A stretch of 64,000 bases of DNA, from the NCBI RefSeq assembly GCF_042646065.1, contig NZ_JBHRTA010000038.1, forward strand, positions 310,001 through 374,000, written 5' to 3'. The translations under genes were made by a program, and so were the position numbers. Position 1 is the stretch's first letter; each line of letters starts with the position of its first letter. This DNA comes from Parapedobacter deserti (GTDB lineage Bacteria; Bacteroidota; Bacteroidia; Sphingobacteriales; Sphingobacteriaceae). The notes beneath the pieces were generated by a model. The model was not told the origin of the DNA. It searched no databases and saw nothing but the letters and a program-made list of their open reading frames with translations. This document shows, in pieces, positions 17,459 through 26,141 of the stretch.

Positions 17459-20203
17459 ATGCGTTACATTTTTACGTTTTTTCTCGCATTGCTGGTCGTC
17501 TCCAGCGTTTGTGGCCAGCAGGGAGAACTTTCCGGCCGGGTTACCGATGAGGCCGGTGCTCCGTTGGCCGGGGCCACGGTAGTGTTGGAAGGCACCTCTT
17601 TCCAAACGACGACCCGGGCTGACGGCACTTTTCAGTTGAACAAGTTGCCTGCAGCTGCCTACCGCTTGGCGGTCACCTATCAAGGTTTCATCACGTATCA
17701 ACGGTCGGTCAATGTGGATGCTGCTTCCGCGGCGCTCGGCGACATCCGGCTTCAACCAGATCACGTTGCACTTGGTGAAGTATTGGTCAGCACGCAGCGG
17801 CGTACACAGACCAGTGTTGAAGTGCCGCTTACGGTGAGCACAGTCTCTGGAGCCCTGCTCAGCAGGCTGAACATGCGGCAGATGGATGAGATGGCGGAGT
17901 TCGTCCCCGGTATGCAGGTGCAACTGCAGAGCCCCAATAATCCCGGATATGTGATCCGAGGCATCACCTCAGATGACGGGGATTCCCGATCTCAGCCTCG
18001 AATATCGCTTTTTCAGGATGGCATCGCCATTTCACGTTCCCGAGCTTCCGTAGTTGAACTGTTTGACATTGAGCGGGTGGAAGTAGCCAAAGGGCCCCAA
18101 GGCACCCTCTTCGGTCGCGGAGCACAGATCGGGGCGTTGCACATCATTCAGAACAAAGCGCAGAACAGGTTCGGCGCGGAAGTATACGGCGGATACGGGG
18201 CATACAATCACCGGTTTGTAAACGGCTACATCAATACGCCGATCATCGATGGGAAGCTGGCCAATCGGCTGGCACTTAATTTTGAGGGACGCGACGGATT
18301 TATTGGCAATAATGCCGGCGGTCGGCTTAATGGCAAGGAGGTTATCGCCTTGCGCAACAGTACCCGCCTGTGGGGCGGATCTGGCACGACGGCGGACCTG
18401 ATCTTAAATTACCAATACGACAACTACCCCGGCACTAGCTTCAAAAGCAGGCGATTTGCGCCTGTCGGCGGTGACACGGATCCTAACACGTTCGCCGACT
18501 TGGAGCAAGGCGAAGGTCTTTACATAAAGCGGCACGTGGGCGGGGCTACGTTATTGGTAGACCATCGCCTAAATGACGCCTGGCGCTTGTCGTCTCTTTC
18601 GGGCTTTCGTGCGTTCAACGCTGACGAATCATTTGATGCCGACGGTACGCCTGCCCAGATGCTGTGGGTTTCTGAAATTGCTAAAGGCACGCAGTACAGC
18701 CAAGAGTTGCGATTTACGTATGAAAATAACAGCCGGTTCAACGGATTTATAGGTGCCGGTTATTTTTATGAAAACTCCTCTCAGGAGGTGCCGATGCGCA
18801 TCGATGAACGGGTGCTGTATCCCGGATACGTCGCGCCGCTGTTAGGCGGTCAGCTATCGGCGCAGATCGGGCAACTTGGTCAATCGTTGGGATTGCCGGC
18901 CGAGCAGGTGCAGGCACTCAGCGTGCAAGTACAGCAACTCTTCCAGACGTCGCCTGTGGTTGTCAATGGAGCTGCCCAGCCGGTACAAAACCTGCCCAAC
19001 CTGCAGCCGCTGGCCATGGGCTTAATCAATCAGTTGTTGGGTGGCGGCCTGCCACCCACGATGACCTGGGACCAACTCATCGCATCGGGTATGTTGCCCC
19101 CGGGTACCTTGCCGGAAGAATTGATTGCACTGGTTACGTTGCTGAACGGTAGTCCAATCAATGGTATGCACCGTGAATCGGCGACCAACTACGGCCGGAA
19201 CCAGGCCGTCGAATTGTTCGCTGATGGTACTTTTGACCTCACCGAGCAGCTCAGATTGACGGCTGGTTTACGCGGAACCTATGAAACGCAACGCGGCGGT
19301 TACCGGGCCGATGCGGCCTCGCCGCCCAGCGTGTTCGGCCTGATTGCCAACAATGGGTCGCCCAATCTGCTCAACCCCGTATCGGAAGGGACGATATATG
19401 CGAGCAAAGACTATTATTCCTACGTGGGGCGCTTGGCATTGAACTACCTATTCGGCCGTAACAACGTGTATGCCAGCGTGTCACGCGGCCGGCGTCCCGG
19501 CGTCATTTCCATATTGCCGTCGGCTACCACCTACTTAAACCCCGAGGTGGTATGGAGTTATGAAGCAGGGCTGAAGGGTTTGATCAGCGATGGGAAATTG
19601 GGTTATGAGCTGGCGACTTACTACTACGATTGGTCAAACTTCCAGACCTTGTCTTTGCAGACCATCGATGGCAGTATTACGCCCCAGCTGATGGCCGACG
19701 ACGGCGGCAAGGCACATAGCTTCGGTGTGGAAACAGGCTTGCGTTACTTCGTTTCACCTGCTTTCAATATTTTCGGTAACTATGCCTTTGTGGACGGCAA
19801 ATTCAACGATACAGATGAAGATGGCAATGCTCAGGAGTACGCAGGCAACCGCTTTCGACTCACGCCCAAGCACAGCTTCGCACTCGGCTTTGATGCCGAT
19901 ATTCCGCTGACAGCGCGGTCATCGGCCTACGTACGGCCGTCGTATTCTTACAAGTCAGGGGTGTATTTCGAAGACAACAACCGGGAAGACTTGTATCAAA
20001 AAGGGTATGGGCTGGCAAACTTCACCTTGGGTTACCGGTTTTCGGCCGGCCGGGCCAGCTATGACATCGGGGCTTATGGAAAGAATGTGTTTGATACGAA
20101 GTATATTATTGATGCAGGCAACAGCGGCGACAATATCGGATATCCGACTTTTATCGGTGGCAGCAGAAGCGTGGTGGGCGCCCAACTCCGGATCACATTC
20201 TAA
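17459..20203 (+). CDS. TonB-dependent outer-membrane receptor (no SusD partner)
   Basis: The 914-residue product has a signal peptide (ending about VCGQQ, residue 21), a carboxypeptidase-regulatory-like domain (about 24-100), a plug domain (about 115-235; VEVPLTVSTVSGALLSRL, IERVEVAKGPQGTLFGRG) and a barrel ending GAQLRITF. It has no STN domain and no susD gene nearby, and is closer to siderophore-type receptors than to SusC. About residues 455-565 form an insertion rich in Gln, Leu, Pro and Gly that probably extends an extracellular loop. The next gene, 7 bp downstream, encodes an exported phosphodiesterase. With the Pho-box-like promoter, this suggests uptake of a phosphate-containing compound. 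Confidence 0.93.
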   Translation: MRYIFTFFLALLVVSSVCGQQGELSGRVTDEAGAPLAGATVVLEGTSFQTTTRADGTFQLNKLPAAAYRLAVTYQGFITYQRSVNVDAASAALGDIRLQPDHVALGEVLVSTQRRTQTSVEVPLTVSTVSGALLSRLNMRQMDEMAEFVPGMQVQLQSPNNPGYVIRGITSDDGDSRSQPRISLFQDGIAISRSRASVVELFDIERVEVAKGPQGTLFGRGAQIGALHIIQNKAQNRFGAEVYGGYGAYNHRFVNGYINTPIIDGKLANRLALNFEGRDGFIGNNAGGRLNGKEVIALRNSTRLWGGSGTTADLILNYQYDNYPGTSFKSRRFAPVGGDTDPNTFADLEQGEGLYIKRHVGGATLLVDHRLNDAWRLSSLSGFRAFNADESFDADGTPAQMLWVSEIAKGTQYSQELRFTYENNSRFNGFIGAGYFYENSSQEVPMRIDERVLYPGYVAPLLGGQLSAQIGQLGQSLGLPAEQVQALSVQVQQLFQTSPVVVNGAAQPVQNLPNLQPLAMGLINQLLGGGLPPTMTWDQLIASGMLPPGTLPEELIALVTLLNGSPINGMHRESATNYGRNQAVELFADGTFDLTEQLRLTAGLRGTYETQRGGYRADAASPPSVFGLIANNGSPNLLNPVSEGTIYASKDYYSYVGRLALNYLFGRNNVYASVSRGRRPGVISILPSATTYLNPEVVWSYEAGLKGLISDGKLGYELATYYYDWSNFQTLSLQTIDGSITPQLMADDGGKAHSFGVETGLRYFVSPAFNIFGNYAFVDGKFNDTDEDGNAQEYAGNRFRLTPKHSFALGFDADIPLTARSSAYVRPSYSYKSGVYFEDNNREDLYQKGYGLANFTLGYRFSAGRASYDIGAYGKNVFDTKYIIDAGNSGDNIGYPTFIGGSRSVVGAQLRITF

Positions 20204-20210
20204 GTAAGCG

Positions 20211-21209
20211 ATGAAGACGATTGTCTGGATCATCGCCGTCATGCTGGCCATACTGCTGGGGGTATTCGCCGCTTTCTATTTCTGGGCCCGGCAGGGTAGC
20301 CTTCCTGTTGATGCGCATGTATCGCTCCGCATCGACAGCATGCGGGTGGAGAGCCGGCTCGCCGTGACGGATTCGGTTTTTTCTGTCATGACCTATAACA
20401 TCGGCTACCTCAGCGGGATGACCAACAACGAGGCCGTGCAGCGGGATTCGGCCCTATTTCAGAGCAATCTCCGCGACGCCGCCGCGTTGCTTGTGGCCCT
20501 AGCGCCTGACGTGGTATGCGTGCAGGAGATCGACTATGGAAGCCGACGCAGCTATTGTGTAGATCAGGAAGTTGCGCTTGCGGATGGGGCCTATCCATTT
20601 GTGGCGCGGGCGGTCAACTGGGATAAGCGCTATGTTGCCTTTCCGTATTGGCCGCCCAGCGCTCACTTCGCCAAGGTCGTTTCAGGTCAGTCCGTGCTAT
20701 CCAGGTTTCCCATCGTCTCCCATGCCGTAGATACCCTTGCTACCGTCGCATCAGCACCCTTTTATTACCGCGCGTTTTACCTGCACCGGTTAGCGCAAAT
20801 TGCTAAACTGGAAGTGCTGGGCAGGGAGGTTATGATTATCAATGTGCACCTCGAAGCGTTTGACCGTAATACACGCCAACAGCATACAGAGCGAGTGCTG
20901 CAGTTGTACAGGCAATACGCTGATCGGTATCCAACTATTATGCTTGGCGATTTCAACAGCAGTCCAGATGAAGCGGATCCGACCATTAATACGATACTTA
21001 GGGAAAATCTCAGGACGGTCGATTTGGGCGATGTGTTTGACATACCCTATACCTATAACAGTGAAAGCCCTTCATCACGTTTGGACTATATCTTCTATAG
21101 TGACGCTCTTGAACTGGTTGAGGGCCGCGTGGCAGTAGAAGCCGGCCAAATTTCGGACCATTTGCCCGTATGGGCGGCTTTCCGGTTTGCCAACCCTTCA
21201 GGTCAATGA
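20211..21209 (+). CDS. Endonuclease/exonuclease/phosphatase (EEP) family phosphodiesterase, membrane-anchored or exported
   Basis: The 332-residue product has an N-terminal hydrophobic segment (WIIAVMLAILLGVFAAFYFW) that acts as an anchor or uncleaved signal. The EEP catalytic motifs follow: SVMTYNIGY, VVCVQEID (Glu metal ligand), INVHLEAF, LGDFNSSP and SRLDYIFYS, ending in ISDHLPVWA (Asp/His pair). The family includes DNases, sphingomyelinases and inositol-phosphate phosphatases. The export signal and the Pho-box-driven operon favour extracytoplasmic cleavage of phosphodiesters, such as DNA or phospholipid headgroups. The gene is 7 bp from the receptor stop, so the two are one operon. Confidence 0.9.
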   Translation: MKTIVWIIAVMLAILLGVFAAFYFWARQGSLPVDAHVSLRIDSMRVESRLAVTDSVFSVMTYNIGYLSGMTNNEAVQRDSALFQSNLRDAAALLVALAPDVVCVQEIDYGSRRSYCVDQEVALADGAYPFVARAVNWDKRYVAFPYWPPSAHFAKVVSGQSVLSRFPIVSHAVDTLATVASAPFYYRAFYLHRLAQIAKLEVLGREVMIINVHLEAFDRNTRQQHTERVLQLYRQYADRYPTIMLGDFNSSPDEADPTINTILRENLRTVDLGDVFDIPYTYNSESPSSRLDYIFYSDALELVEGRVAVEAGQISDHLPVWAAFRFANPSGQ

Positions 21210-21289
21210 TTTGCCATAATCAGTAAGATGGAAGCCATTACGCCGTTTACAACAAGTTATCATTAAGATGACCATTCATTTTTCTTCAC

Positions 21290-21323
21290 TTAACGATCTG
21301 TTAGTATTCCAAGTTTACTTTCG
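21290..21323 (+). promoter_or_regulatory. Pho-box-like tandem TTAA promoter 3 (before PAP2 gene)
   Basis: TTAAC at 21290 and TTAGT at 21301 are 11 bp apart, and TACTTTCG at 21316-21323 (7 of 8 to TAnnTTTG) begins exactly 15 bp after the second half-site. It lies inside the longest possible frame for the PAP2 gene, which argues that translation starts downstream at 21337. Confidence 0.6.
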
Positions 21324-21336
21324 TGAAGAATCGAAA

Positions 21337-22068
21337 ATGTCAACCATGGTTAAAAATCTTCAGCGTAGCGGTGCTTTGGCGTTCTATGCTACCTATCCAG
21401 CCTTCACGCTTTGCTTTCTGCTATTTGTCCTCTCAGCAGTGGTGTTGTTCATCGCTGTTCCGCAGAGTAATCAATTTTTGTTTGTGAACCGGCTACACCA
21501 TCCTATTGGAGATGCCGCATTCCAATACATTACCTACGGTGGGGACGGTCTGTTTATGTTGCTGCTGGCGGTTATCCTGCTGTTTGTACGTTTCAAATAT
21601 GTGGTATATTCAATAGCTTGTTTCGTGTTGACAGGCCTTGTCGCCCAAGTCATAAAGCGAGCCACGAAATTGCCGAGACCAGCAAAAGTCTTTGCAGGCA
21701 CCCATGATATCCATCTGCCACAGGATTGTGTCGTTCATTTCCACAACAGCTTTCCTTCTGGACATACCACTACGGCTTTTGCGATGATGGCCCTTCTTTA
21801 TTACCTCTTTCCCAACCAGCGAAATTCACCGTTTCTATTTGTCATGGCGTTGCTTGTCGGGTATTCCCGTATTTACCTGGTCCAACACTTCCCGCAGGAT
21901 GTTTGCGCCGGTGCGGTGATTGGAAGCTTGCTGACGTTTTTATTGATATGGTGGTTTGATAGCAGTTCACTATTTAAGGCTGGGTGGGCCGACAGGCGAT
22001 TGCATATATCTGTGGCCAGATGCAAGCCCGCCGAATCAGTTTCTACACGTATAAATCCGGTCGATTGA
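21337..22068 (+). CDS. PAP2-family membrane phosphatase (lipid phosphatase type)
   Basis: The 243-residue integral membrane protein carries all three PAP2 signature motifs: KRATKLPRP, PSGHTTTAFAM and SRIYLVQHFPQDV (catalytic His in the second and third). Several hydrophobic segments surround them. Family members dephosphorylate phosphatidic acid, undecaprenyl diphosphate or lipid A at the outer face of the inner membrane. The start at 21337 is set by the promoter; an ATG at 21268 lies upstream of the half-sites and is rejected. The GT39 gene begins 2 bp after the stop. The pairing suggests removal of a phosphate from a lipid and its replacement or glycosylation, but lipid A, phosphatidate and polyprenyl phosphates cannot be told apart here. 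Confidence 0.92.
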   Translation: MSTMVKNLQRSGALAFYATYPAFTLCFLLFVLSAVVLFIAVPQSNQFLFVNRLHHPIGDAAFQYITYGGDGLFMLLLAVILLFVRFKYVVYSIACFVLTGLVAQVIKRATKLPRPAKVFAGTHDIHLPQDCVVHFHNSFPSGHTTTAFAMMALLYYLFPNQRNSPFLFVMALLVGYSRIYLVQHFPQDVCAGAVIGSLLTFLLIWWFDSSSLFKAGWADRRLHISVARCKPAESVSTRINPVD

Positions 22069-22070
22069 CG

Positions 22071-23609
22071 ATGCTGCTTATTGCGCCCCAGCATCATGGT
22101 CATCATATAAACAGGTGCTTGCTGTTTGTGTTGGCGATTCACTTTCTTATTCGGTTGGCGATCCTGTTTTCACTGAACTTAGGGGTAGATGAAGCGTACT
22201 ATGTATCCTATGGTCAATATCCGCAGTGGAGCTATTTCGACCATCCGCCCTTGGTGGGGTGGATGGTTTGGCTGACTACCATGAAGTTGTCCGAAACCTC
22301 GGTTTTTTTTGTCCGCCTCGGGCCCTTGGTGATCAATACGATTGTTTTAGTCGTCGTCTATCGGATCGGTATCCTGTTAAAAGACAGGAAGGCCGCCCTG
22401 ATTGCGGTATGCCTAGTCGCAGCGTCCTTTTATCACTCCGTTATTTCCGGAGTGTTCCTGTTGCCAGACGCTCCGCTGGTCTTATGTTGGATGCTGGGCA
22501 TCTGGGCCTTTCTTTCCTACGTCAAAACCGAACAGCATGGTTTTTTATGGCTGCATGGCAGCTTTGTCGGTATGGCCATGTTGTGCAAGTATCAAAGTGT
22601 TTTTCTTGTGTTTGGAGCAGCGGTATGGCTGTTGAAATATAAGCGCAATGAGCTACTGGTACGTGGGTTTATGCCCGTATTTGTGTTGCCGGCGTTGTTT
22701 TTCCTCCCTGTACTGCTATGGAATATACACCATGGCATGGCGAGCTACGATTTGCACAGCAACCGCGTCGGCAACGCTGACTGGGACATCAAGTGGCATT
22801 TCCTGCTGGCAGAGGTAGCCGGGCAATTGTTTTATAACAATCCGGTCGTCGTAATCGTGGTGGCCACCGTGCTGTGGCGGATTTTCCGCCATCAGCGCGC
22901 GCTCGTTATGGCACCTTATCATTTTTACCTCCTTTCGATGAGCGTTCCGCTGATTGTTCTGACGATAGCGCTTTCGTTTTTTAACAAGACGCTGCCGCAT
23001 TGGAGCGGGCCAGCCTATTATGCGCTCATTTTGTGTGCGGTATGCACCGGACCAGCGTCCGGCCGCCGCCTATGGAAATGGACACGATACGCACTTGCTT
23101 TTTTTCTATTCATAGCGGCCGTTGGTGTGTTGCACATACAGACCGGGTTGCTGAACACAGGCCGTGCCCATATCAGCGCTAATCAGTTAGGATCAACGGA
23201 TTTTACGCTGGATGTCTACGGATGGCCGCAGTTGCGGGATGCGTTTGATAAACTAACCGAGGCAGACCTGCGGAACGGACGTATTGATGCAGATTATGCG
23301 ATGATCGCGGGCAACTGGTTTCCCGGCGCTCAAATCGACTATTACCTGGCACTTTCCCGCGGCCGTGATCTCTTTGTCTACGGAGATATCCACCGGCAGC
23401 ACCAGTATCAATATACCAATAGCCGGCGGGGAGGAATTTCTGCACGGCGCGACGCGTATTATTTGACCACATCGCGCTACTTCTTTCCGCCCGATCCATC
23501 ACTGGTTCGCCAGTATGCGCAAGTAGATGAAGCGGAGCGAATTCCGGTATACCGACGGGGTGAGGTGGTATATTACCTGTATGTATACCGGATGAGAGCG
23601 AGCCATTGA
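22071..23609 (+). CDS. GT39-family (dolichyl-phosphate-mannose/ArnT-type) membrane glycosyltransferase
   Basis: The 512-residue product has about ten hydrophobic segments and the family's acidic motif in the first periplasmic loop (LGVDEAYYVSYGQYPQWSYFDHPP, Asp-Glu pair about residues 38-39). GT39/GT83 enzymes move a sugar from a polyprenyl-phosphate carrier to a lipid or protein in the periplasm. The frame is open from 21984, but the start at 22071 fits the 2-bp gap to the PAP2 gene and places the first membrane helix properly. Co-transcription with a lipid phosphatase under a Pho-like promoter points to envelope lipid or lipid A remodelling (inference). Confidence 0.88.
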   Translation: MLLIAPQHHGHHINRCLLFVLAIHFLIRLAILFSLNLGVDEAYYVSYGQYPQWSYFDHPPLVGWMVWLTTMKLSETSVFFVRLGPLVINTIVLVVVYRIGILLKDRKAALIAVCLVAASFYHSVISGVFLLPDAPLVLCWMLGIWAFLSYVKTEQHGFLWLHGSFVGMAMLCKYQSVFLVFGAAVWLLKYKRNELLVRGFMPVFVLPALFFLPVLLWNIHHGMASYDLHSNRVGNADWDIKWHFLLAEVAGQLFYNNPVVVIVVATVLWRIFRHQRALVMAPYHFYLLSMSVPLIVLTIALSFFNKTLPHWSGPAYYALILCAVCTGPASGRRLWKWTRYALAFFLFIAAVGVLHIQTGLLNTGRAHISANQLGSTDFTLDVYGWPQLRDAFDKLTEADLRNGRIDADYAMIAGNWFPGAQIDYYLALSRGRDLFVYGDIHRQHQYQYTNSRRGGISARRDAYYLTTSRYFFPPDPSLVRQYAQVDEAERIPVYRRGEVVYYLYVYRMRASH

Positions 23610-23611
23610 CC

Positions 23612-23863
23612 ATGAGGCGGCAGGGCGACCTTCGATCAGCAAGGGCGTTACAGATGACTGCAACCTTACCGTTGACACCTGAAGCTTTAAAAGTAATGAA
23701 TCTATTCCTGGAAAGGTTTCTTGAATGGCTGGACTGGAAAACAACACAGGTAATGGCCGCGCCTTCATTGGTTCCGTATCGGGAACTGCTCGCCTTCTTA
23801 CGTATGGCCAGAGTGCGGTATAACGAGCCGGATCTTCGATGCGATGTGCCGTTGGCAGCGTAA
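23612..23863 (+). CDS. Small hypothetical protein, uncertain
   Basis: An 83-codon open frame starts 2 bp after the GT39 stop (an alternative TTG start at 23606 overlaps it). The product is Leu/Arg-rich, has no signal peptide or membrane segment and resembles no family I recognise. Its position at the end of the operon is compatible with a real gene, but the coding signal is weak and it may be chance. Confidence 0.3.
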   Translation: MRRQGDLRSARALQMTATLPLTPEALKVMNLFLERFLEWLDWKTTQVMAAPSLVPYRELLAFLRMARVRYNEPDLRCDVPLAA

Positions 23864-23961
23864 CTTCACGCAGCTTCCCATGCTAATGGCTTAAGTCAGC
23901 CTTACCCAAGATTTAGAAAAAACAGTGGATTAGTATAAATATAAGTTGTCTTTCCTTTGGG

Positions 23962-23988
23962 GTTTATTCGGTTCGCAACCGAGTAAAC
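23962..23988. repeat. Stem-loop leading into the 11-nt repeat tract
   Basis: GTTTATTCGG (23962-23971) pairs with CCGAGTAAAC (23979-23988) across a 7-nt loop, with one G.T wobble. Its right arm forms most of the first unit of the tandem repeat that follows. There is no T tract, so it is not a standard terminator. Confidence 0.55.
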
Positions 23989-24032
23989 TCCGAAGAAACT
24001 CCGAAGAAACCTCGAATAAAACCCGAGTGAAA
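23978..24032. repeat. Five-unit 11-nt imperfect tandem repeat in the olsF upstream region
   Basis: Five consecutive 11-nt units read ACCGAGTAAAC, TCCGAAGAAAC (twice, identical), CTCGAATAAAA and CCCGAGTGAAA, giving the consensus nCCGARnAAAC. The tract fills the gap between the GT39 operon and the olsF promoter, which otherwise holds no gene I can support (23864-24098). The units resemble short intergenic repeats seen in other Bacteroidota, but I cannot confirm that by search. Confidence 0.65.
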
Positions 24033-24098
24033 TGTAAAATCTGTGTAAGGACAAGGTCGGAGAGAAGTACAGCGGGGAGGCGCTATTTTCATCTTGGC

Positions 24099-24132
24099 GT
24101 AATGTTCACTTAATTCCGCAAGTATAGCTTTG
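24099..24132 (+). promoter_or_regulatory. Pho-box-like tandem TTAA promoter 4 (before olsF-like gene)
   Basis: GTAAT at 24099 (one mismatch) and TTAAT at 24110 are 11 bp apart, and TAGCTTTG at 24125-24132 begins 15 bp after the second half-site. The ATG at 24149 lies 16 bp after the -7 box. Aminolipid synthesis under phosphate limitation is a known Pho-controlled response in other bacteria, which fits. Confidence 0.68.
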
Positions 24133-24148
24133 TGGAAAGCTATGCTAA

Positions 24149-25921
24149 ATGGAACCATTGATCACCAAAGGAATGCTTGCCAAGGCGGCCGGAATCCACA
24201 AGGTTCCGCTGCCCGGCATAGATCGCGTGTTGATGTCAATCATGCAAGTTGACCGTTTTAACAGCACGTTTGACCAGGTTCGTCACTTACAGGGCTTGGC
24301 GTTTGTCGATGGCGTATTGGATTTGCTTGGGATACGCATCAATGTTGACGCGGAGGAATTAAAAAGGATTCCTGCATCCGGGCCGTTCATCGCCGTAGCC
24401 AACCACCCATACGGCGGTATCGAAGGCCTGATTTTGCTCAAAGTGCTTTGCACCGTACGGCCTGAAACGAAGGTGATGGCGAATTATCTGCTGCAACAGA
24501 TTCCCAATCTGAGCGACTTTTTCATTGGGGTCAATCCATTCAATGACGAGCCGAACCAGTCCAACATCGCCGGCATCAGACGGGTTCTTGCTTCGGTAAA
24601 ACAAGGAAATCCCGTTGTCATATTCCCTGCAGGTGAGGTGTCGGCCTACCAACCGGCACTGCAACGCATTACAGATAGGCGTTGGCACCCCGTAGTGGGC
24701 AAGCTGCTGGTCAAAGCCGCTGTACCGATTATTCCCATCTATTTCCACGGGCGGAACAGCTGGCTATTCAATGTGCTGGGCATGGTGCACCCGAGGTTGC
24801 GCACGGCGCGGTTGCCGGCCGAACTGTTTAACAAGGGCGGTCAGGAAATACGCCTTCGGATCGGTAAACCTATCCGGCCTCAGCGAATACCGGACGTTAT
24901 GCAGCAGCCCAAACGGTTGTTGGATTACGTACGCGCGAGGACCTACGCATTGGGAATGGGTACTCATCAGACACGGTGGCGGTGGTTGGAGCGGGGAATA
25001 TTCAAGCGGCCTCCTAATCCGGAAGAGGTTATAGCGCCGATCGCCGTATCGGATATGGAGCAGGAAATCGCCGTCTTGGCGGAAGCCAGGGTGTTGTCCG
25101 TTGCTGATTTCGAGGTCTTCCTGGCTGAAGCGCAGCAGATACCTTCACTGATCCGCGAAATCGGCCGGCTGCGTGAACTGACGTTCAGGGATGTGGGCGA
25201 AGGCAGCAACCGGTCGATAGACCTGGATGTGTTCGACCTCTACTACCGGCACCTGTTTATTTGGGATAAGCGGGAGCGTAAAGTGGTGGGTGCTTACCGC
25301 ATCGGCTTGGGAGAGGAGTTGTTGTTTGGCCATGGGAAGCGGGGATTTTATTTGGCCCAACTGTTCAAAATGGACAAAGCCTTCTGGCCCGTATTAGAGA
25401 AAAGCATGGAGCTCGGCCGCAGCTGGATACGCAAGGAATACCAGCAGACCGCCATGCCGCTGTACCTGCTTTGGAAGGGGGTCGCGCATTGCCTGGAGAA
25501 AAACCCGCAGTACCGTTACCTTATCGGGCCAGTCAGCATCAGCGGTGAATTTTCCCGGTTTTCCCGTTCGGTCATCGTTGCGTTCATCCGGCGTAATTGT
25601 TACGACAGCGACCTTGCCGCCTTAGTGCGGCCGCGGAAGCGTTTTAATCCCAGCCTGATGAAGATGAACCTGGATGCGCTGTTGGACGATCCGACGTCGC
25701 TTGCCTCGTTGGAGCGACTGGTCATGGATATTGAAAAACCGAATAGGCGATTTCCGGTGTTGTTACGGCATTACCTTCGTTTGGAGGCCAAGATCATCGC
25801 CTTCAACCTGGATCCGAAATTCAACAATTGCCTGGATGGCTTTTTAGTGTTTGACCGCGAGCAATTGGACAAAGTCGCTGAAAAGCGGTTTTTCGAAAGG
25901 CCGGACGGTGTGTTTCGGTGA
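24149..25921 (+). CDS. olsF: OlsF-type bifunctional aminolipid (ornithine/glycine lipid) acyltransferase
   Basis: The 590-residue protein is a fusion. The N-terminal part (about 60-270) is a PlsC-like O-acyltransferase with NHPYGGIEG (about 85-93) and VVIFPAGEVSA (about 156-166). The C-terminal part (about 330-560) is a GNAT-like OlsB-type N-acyltransferase (VVGAYRIGLG, GFYLAQLFKMD, LIGPVSISGEFSRFSR). Characterised OlsF proteins (Serratia, Flavobacterium johnsoniae) make ornithine lipids, with O-acylation in the N-terminal half and N-acylation in the C-terminal half. In Bacteroidota the amino acid may instead be glycine or serine-glycine. Phosphorus-free lipids can replace phospholipids when phosphate is scarce, in agreement with its promoter and neighbours. 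Confidence 0.85.
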   Translation: MEPLITKGMLAKAAGIHKVPLPGIDRVLMSIMQVDRFNSTFDQVRHLQGLAFVDGVLDLLGIRINVDAEELKRIPASGPFIAVANHPYGGIEGLILLKVLCTVRPETKVMANYLLQQIPNLSDFFIGVNPFNDEPNQSNIAGIRRVLASVKQGNPVVIFPAGEVSAYQPALQRITDRRWHPVVGKLLVKAAVPIIPIYFHGRNSWLFNVLGMVHPRLRTARLPAELFNKGGQEIRLRIGKPIRPQRIPDVMQQPKRLLDYVRARTYALGMGTHQTRWRWLERGIFKRPPNPEEVIAPIAVSDMEQEIAVLAEARVLSVADFEVFLAEAQQIPSLIREIGRLRELTFRDVGEGSNRSIDLDVFDLYYRHLFIWDKRERKVVGAYRIGLGEELLFGHGKRGFYLAQLFKMDKAFWPVLEKSMELGRSWIRKEYQQTAMPLYLLWKGVAHCLEKNPQYRYLIGPVSISGEFSRFSRSVIVAFIRRNCYDSDLAALVRPRKRFNPSLMKMNLDALLDDPTSLASLERLVMDIEKPNRRFPVLLRHYLRLEAKIIAFNLDPKFNNCLDGFLVFDREQLDKVAEKRFFERPDGVFR

Positions 25922-26086
25922 ACAACTCATTGACCTATCGTATAAAGACGGCATGCTATACTGCTAGAATGAAGACAGGCTTGCATTAGCTTTTGCGGTA
26001 TGATAGAGACGATGTAGGCTCAGCCGATTGCATTGATCATCACAGACAACCAACTGATTGCTTATCGGGAGTGAACGAAGATAGAT

Positions 26087-26120
26087 TTAACAATGGCTTA
26101 ATATAGCAACCCTACCTTTG
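26087..26120 (+). promoter_or_regulatory. Pho-box-like tandem TTAA promoter 5 (before second ECF sigma gene)
   Basis: TTAAC at 26087 and TTAAT at 26098 are 11 bp apart, and TACCTTTG at 26113-26120 begins 15 bp after the second half-site. A TTG that could open the sigma frame at 26118 lies within the -7 box, so the ATG at 26142 is preferred. The rest of 25922-26086 holds nothing I can identify. Confidence 0.7.
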
Positions 26121-26141
26121 TCGGGACAATCGTCTCGCATA

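Noticed and set aside
23978..24032. Short regularly spaced repeats as a CRISPR array
   Set aside because: The units are 11 nt, contiguous and without spacers, and no cas genes are present.
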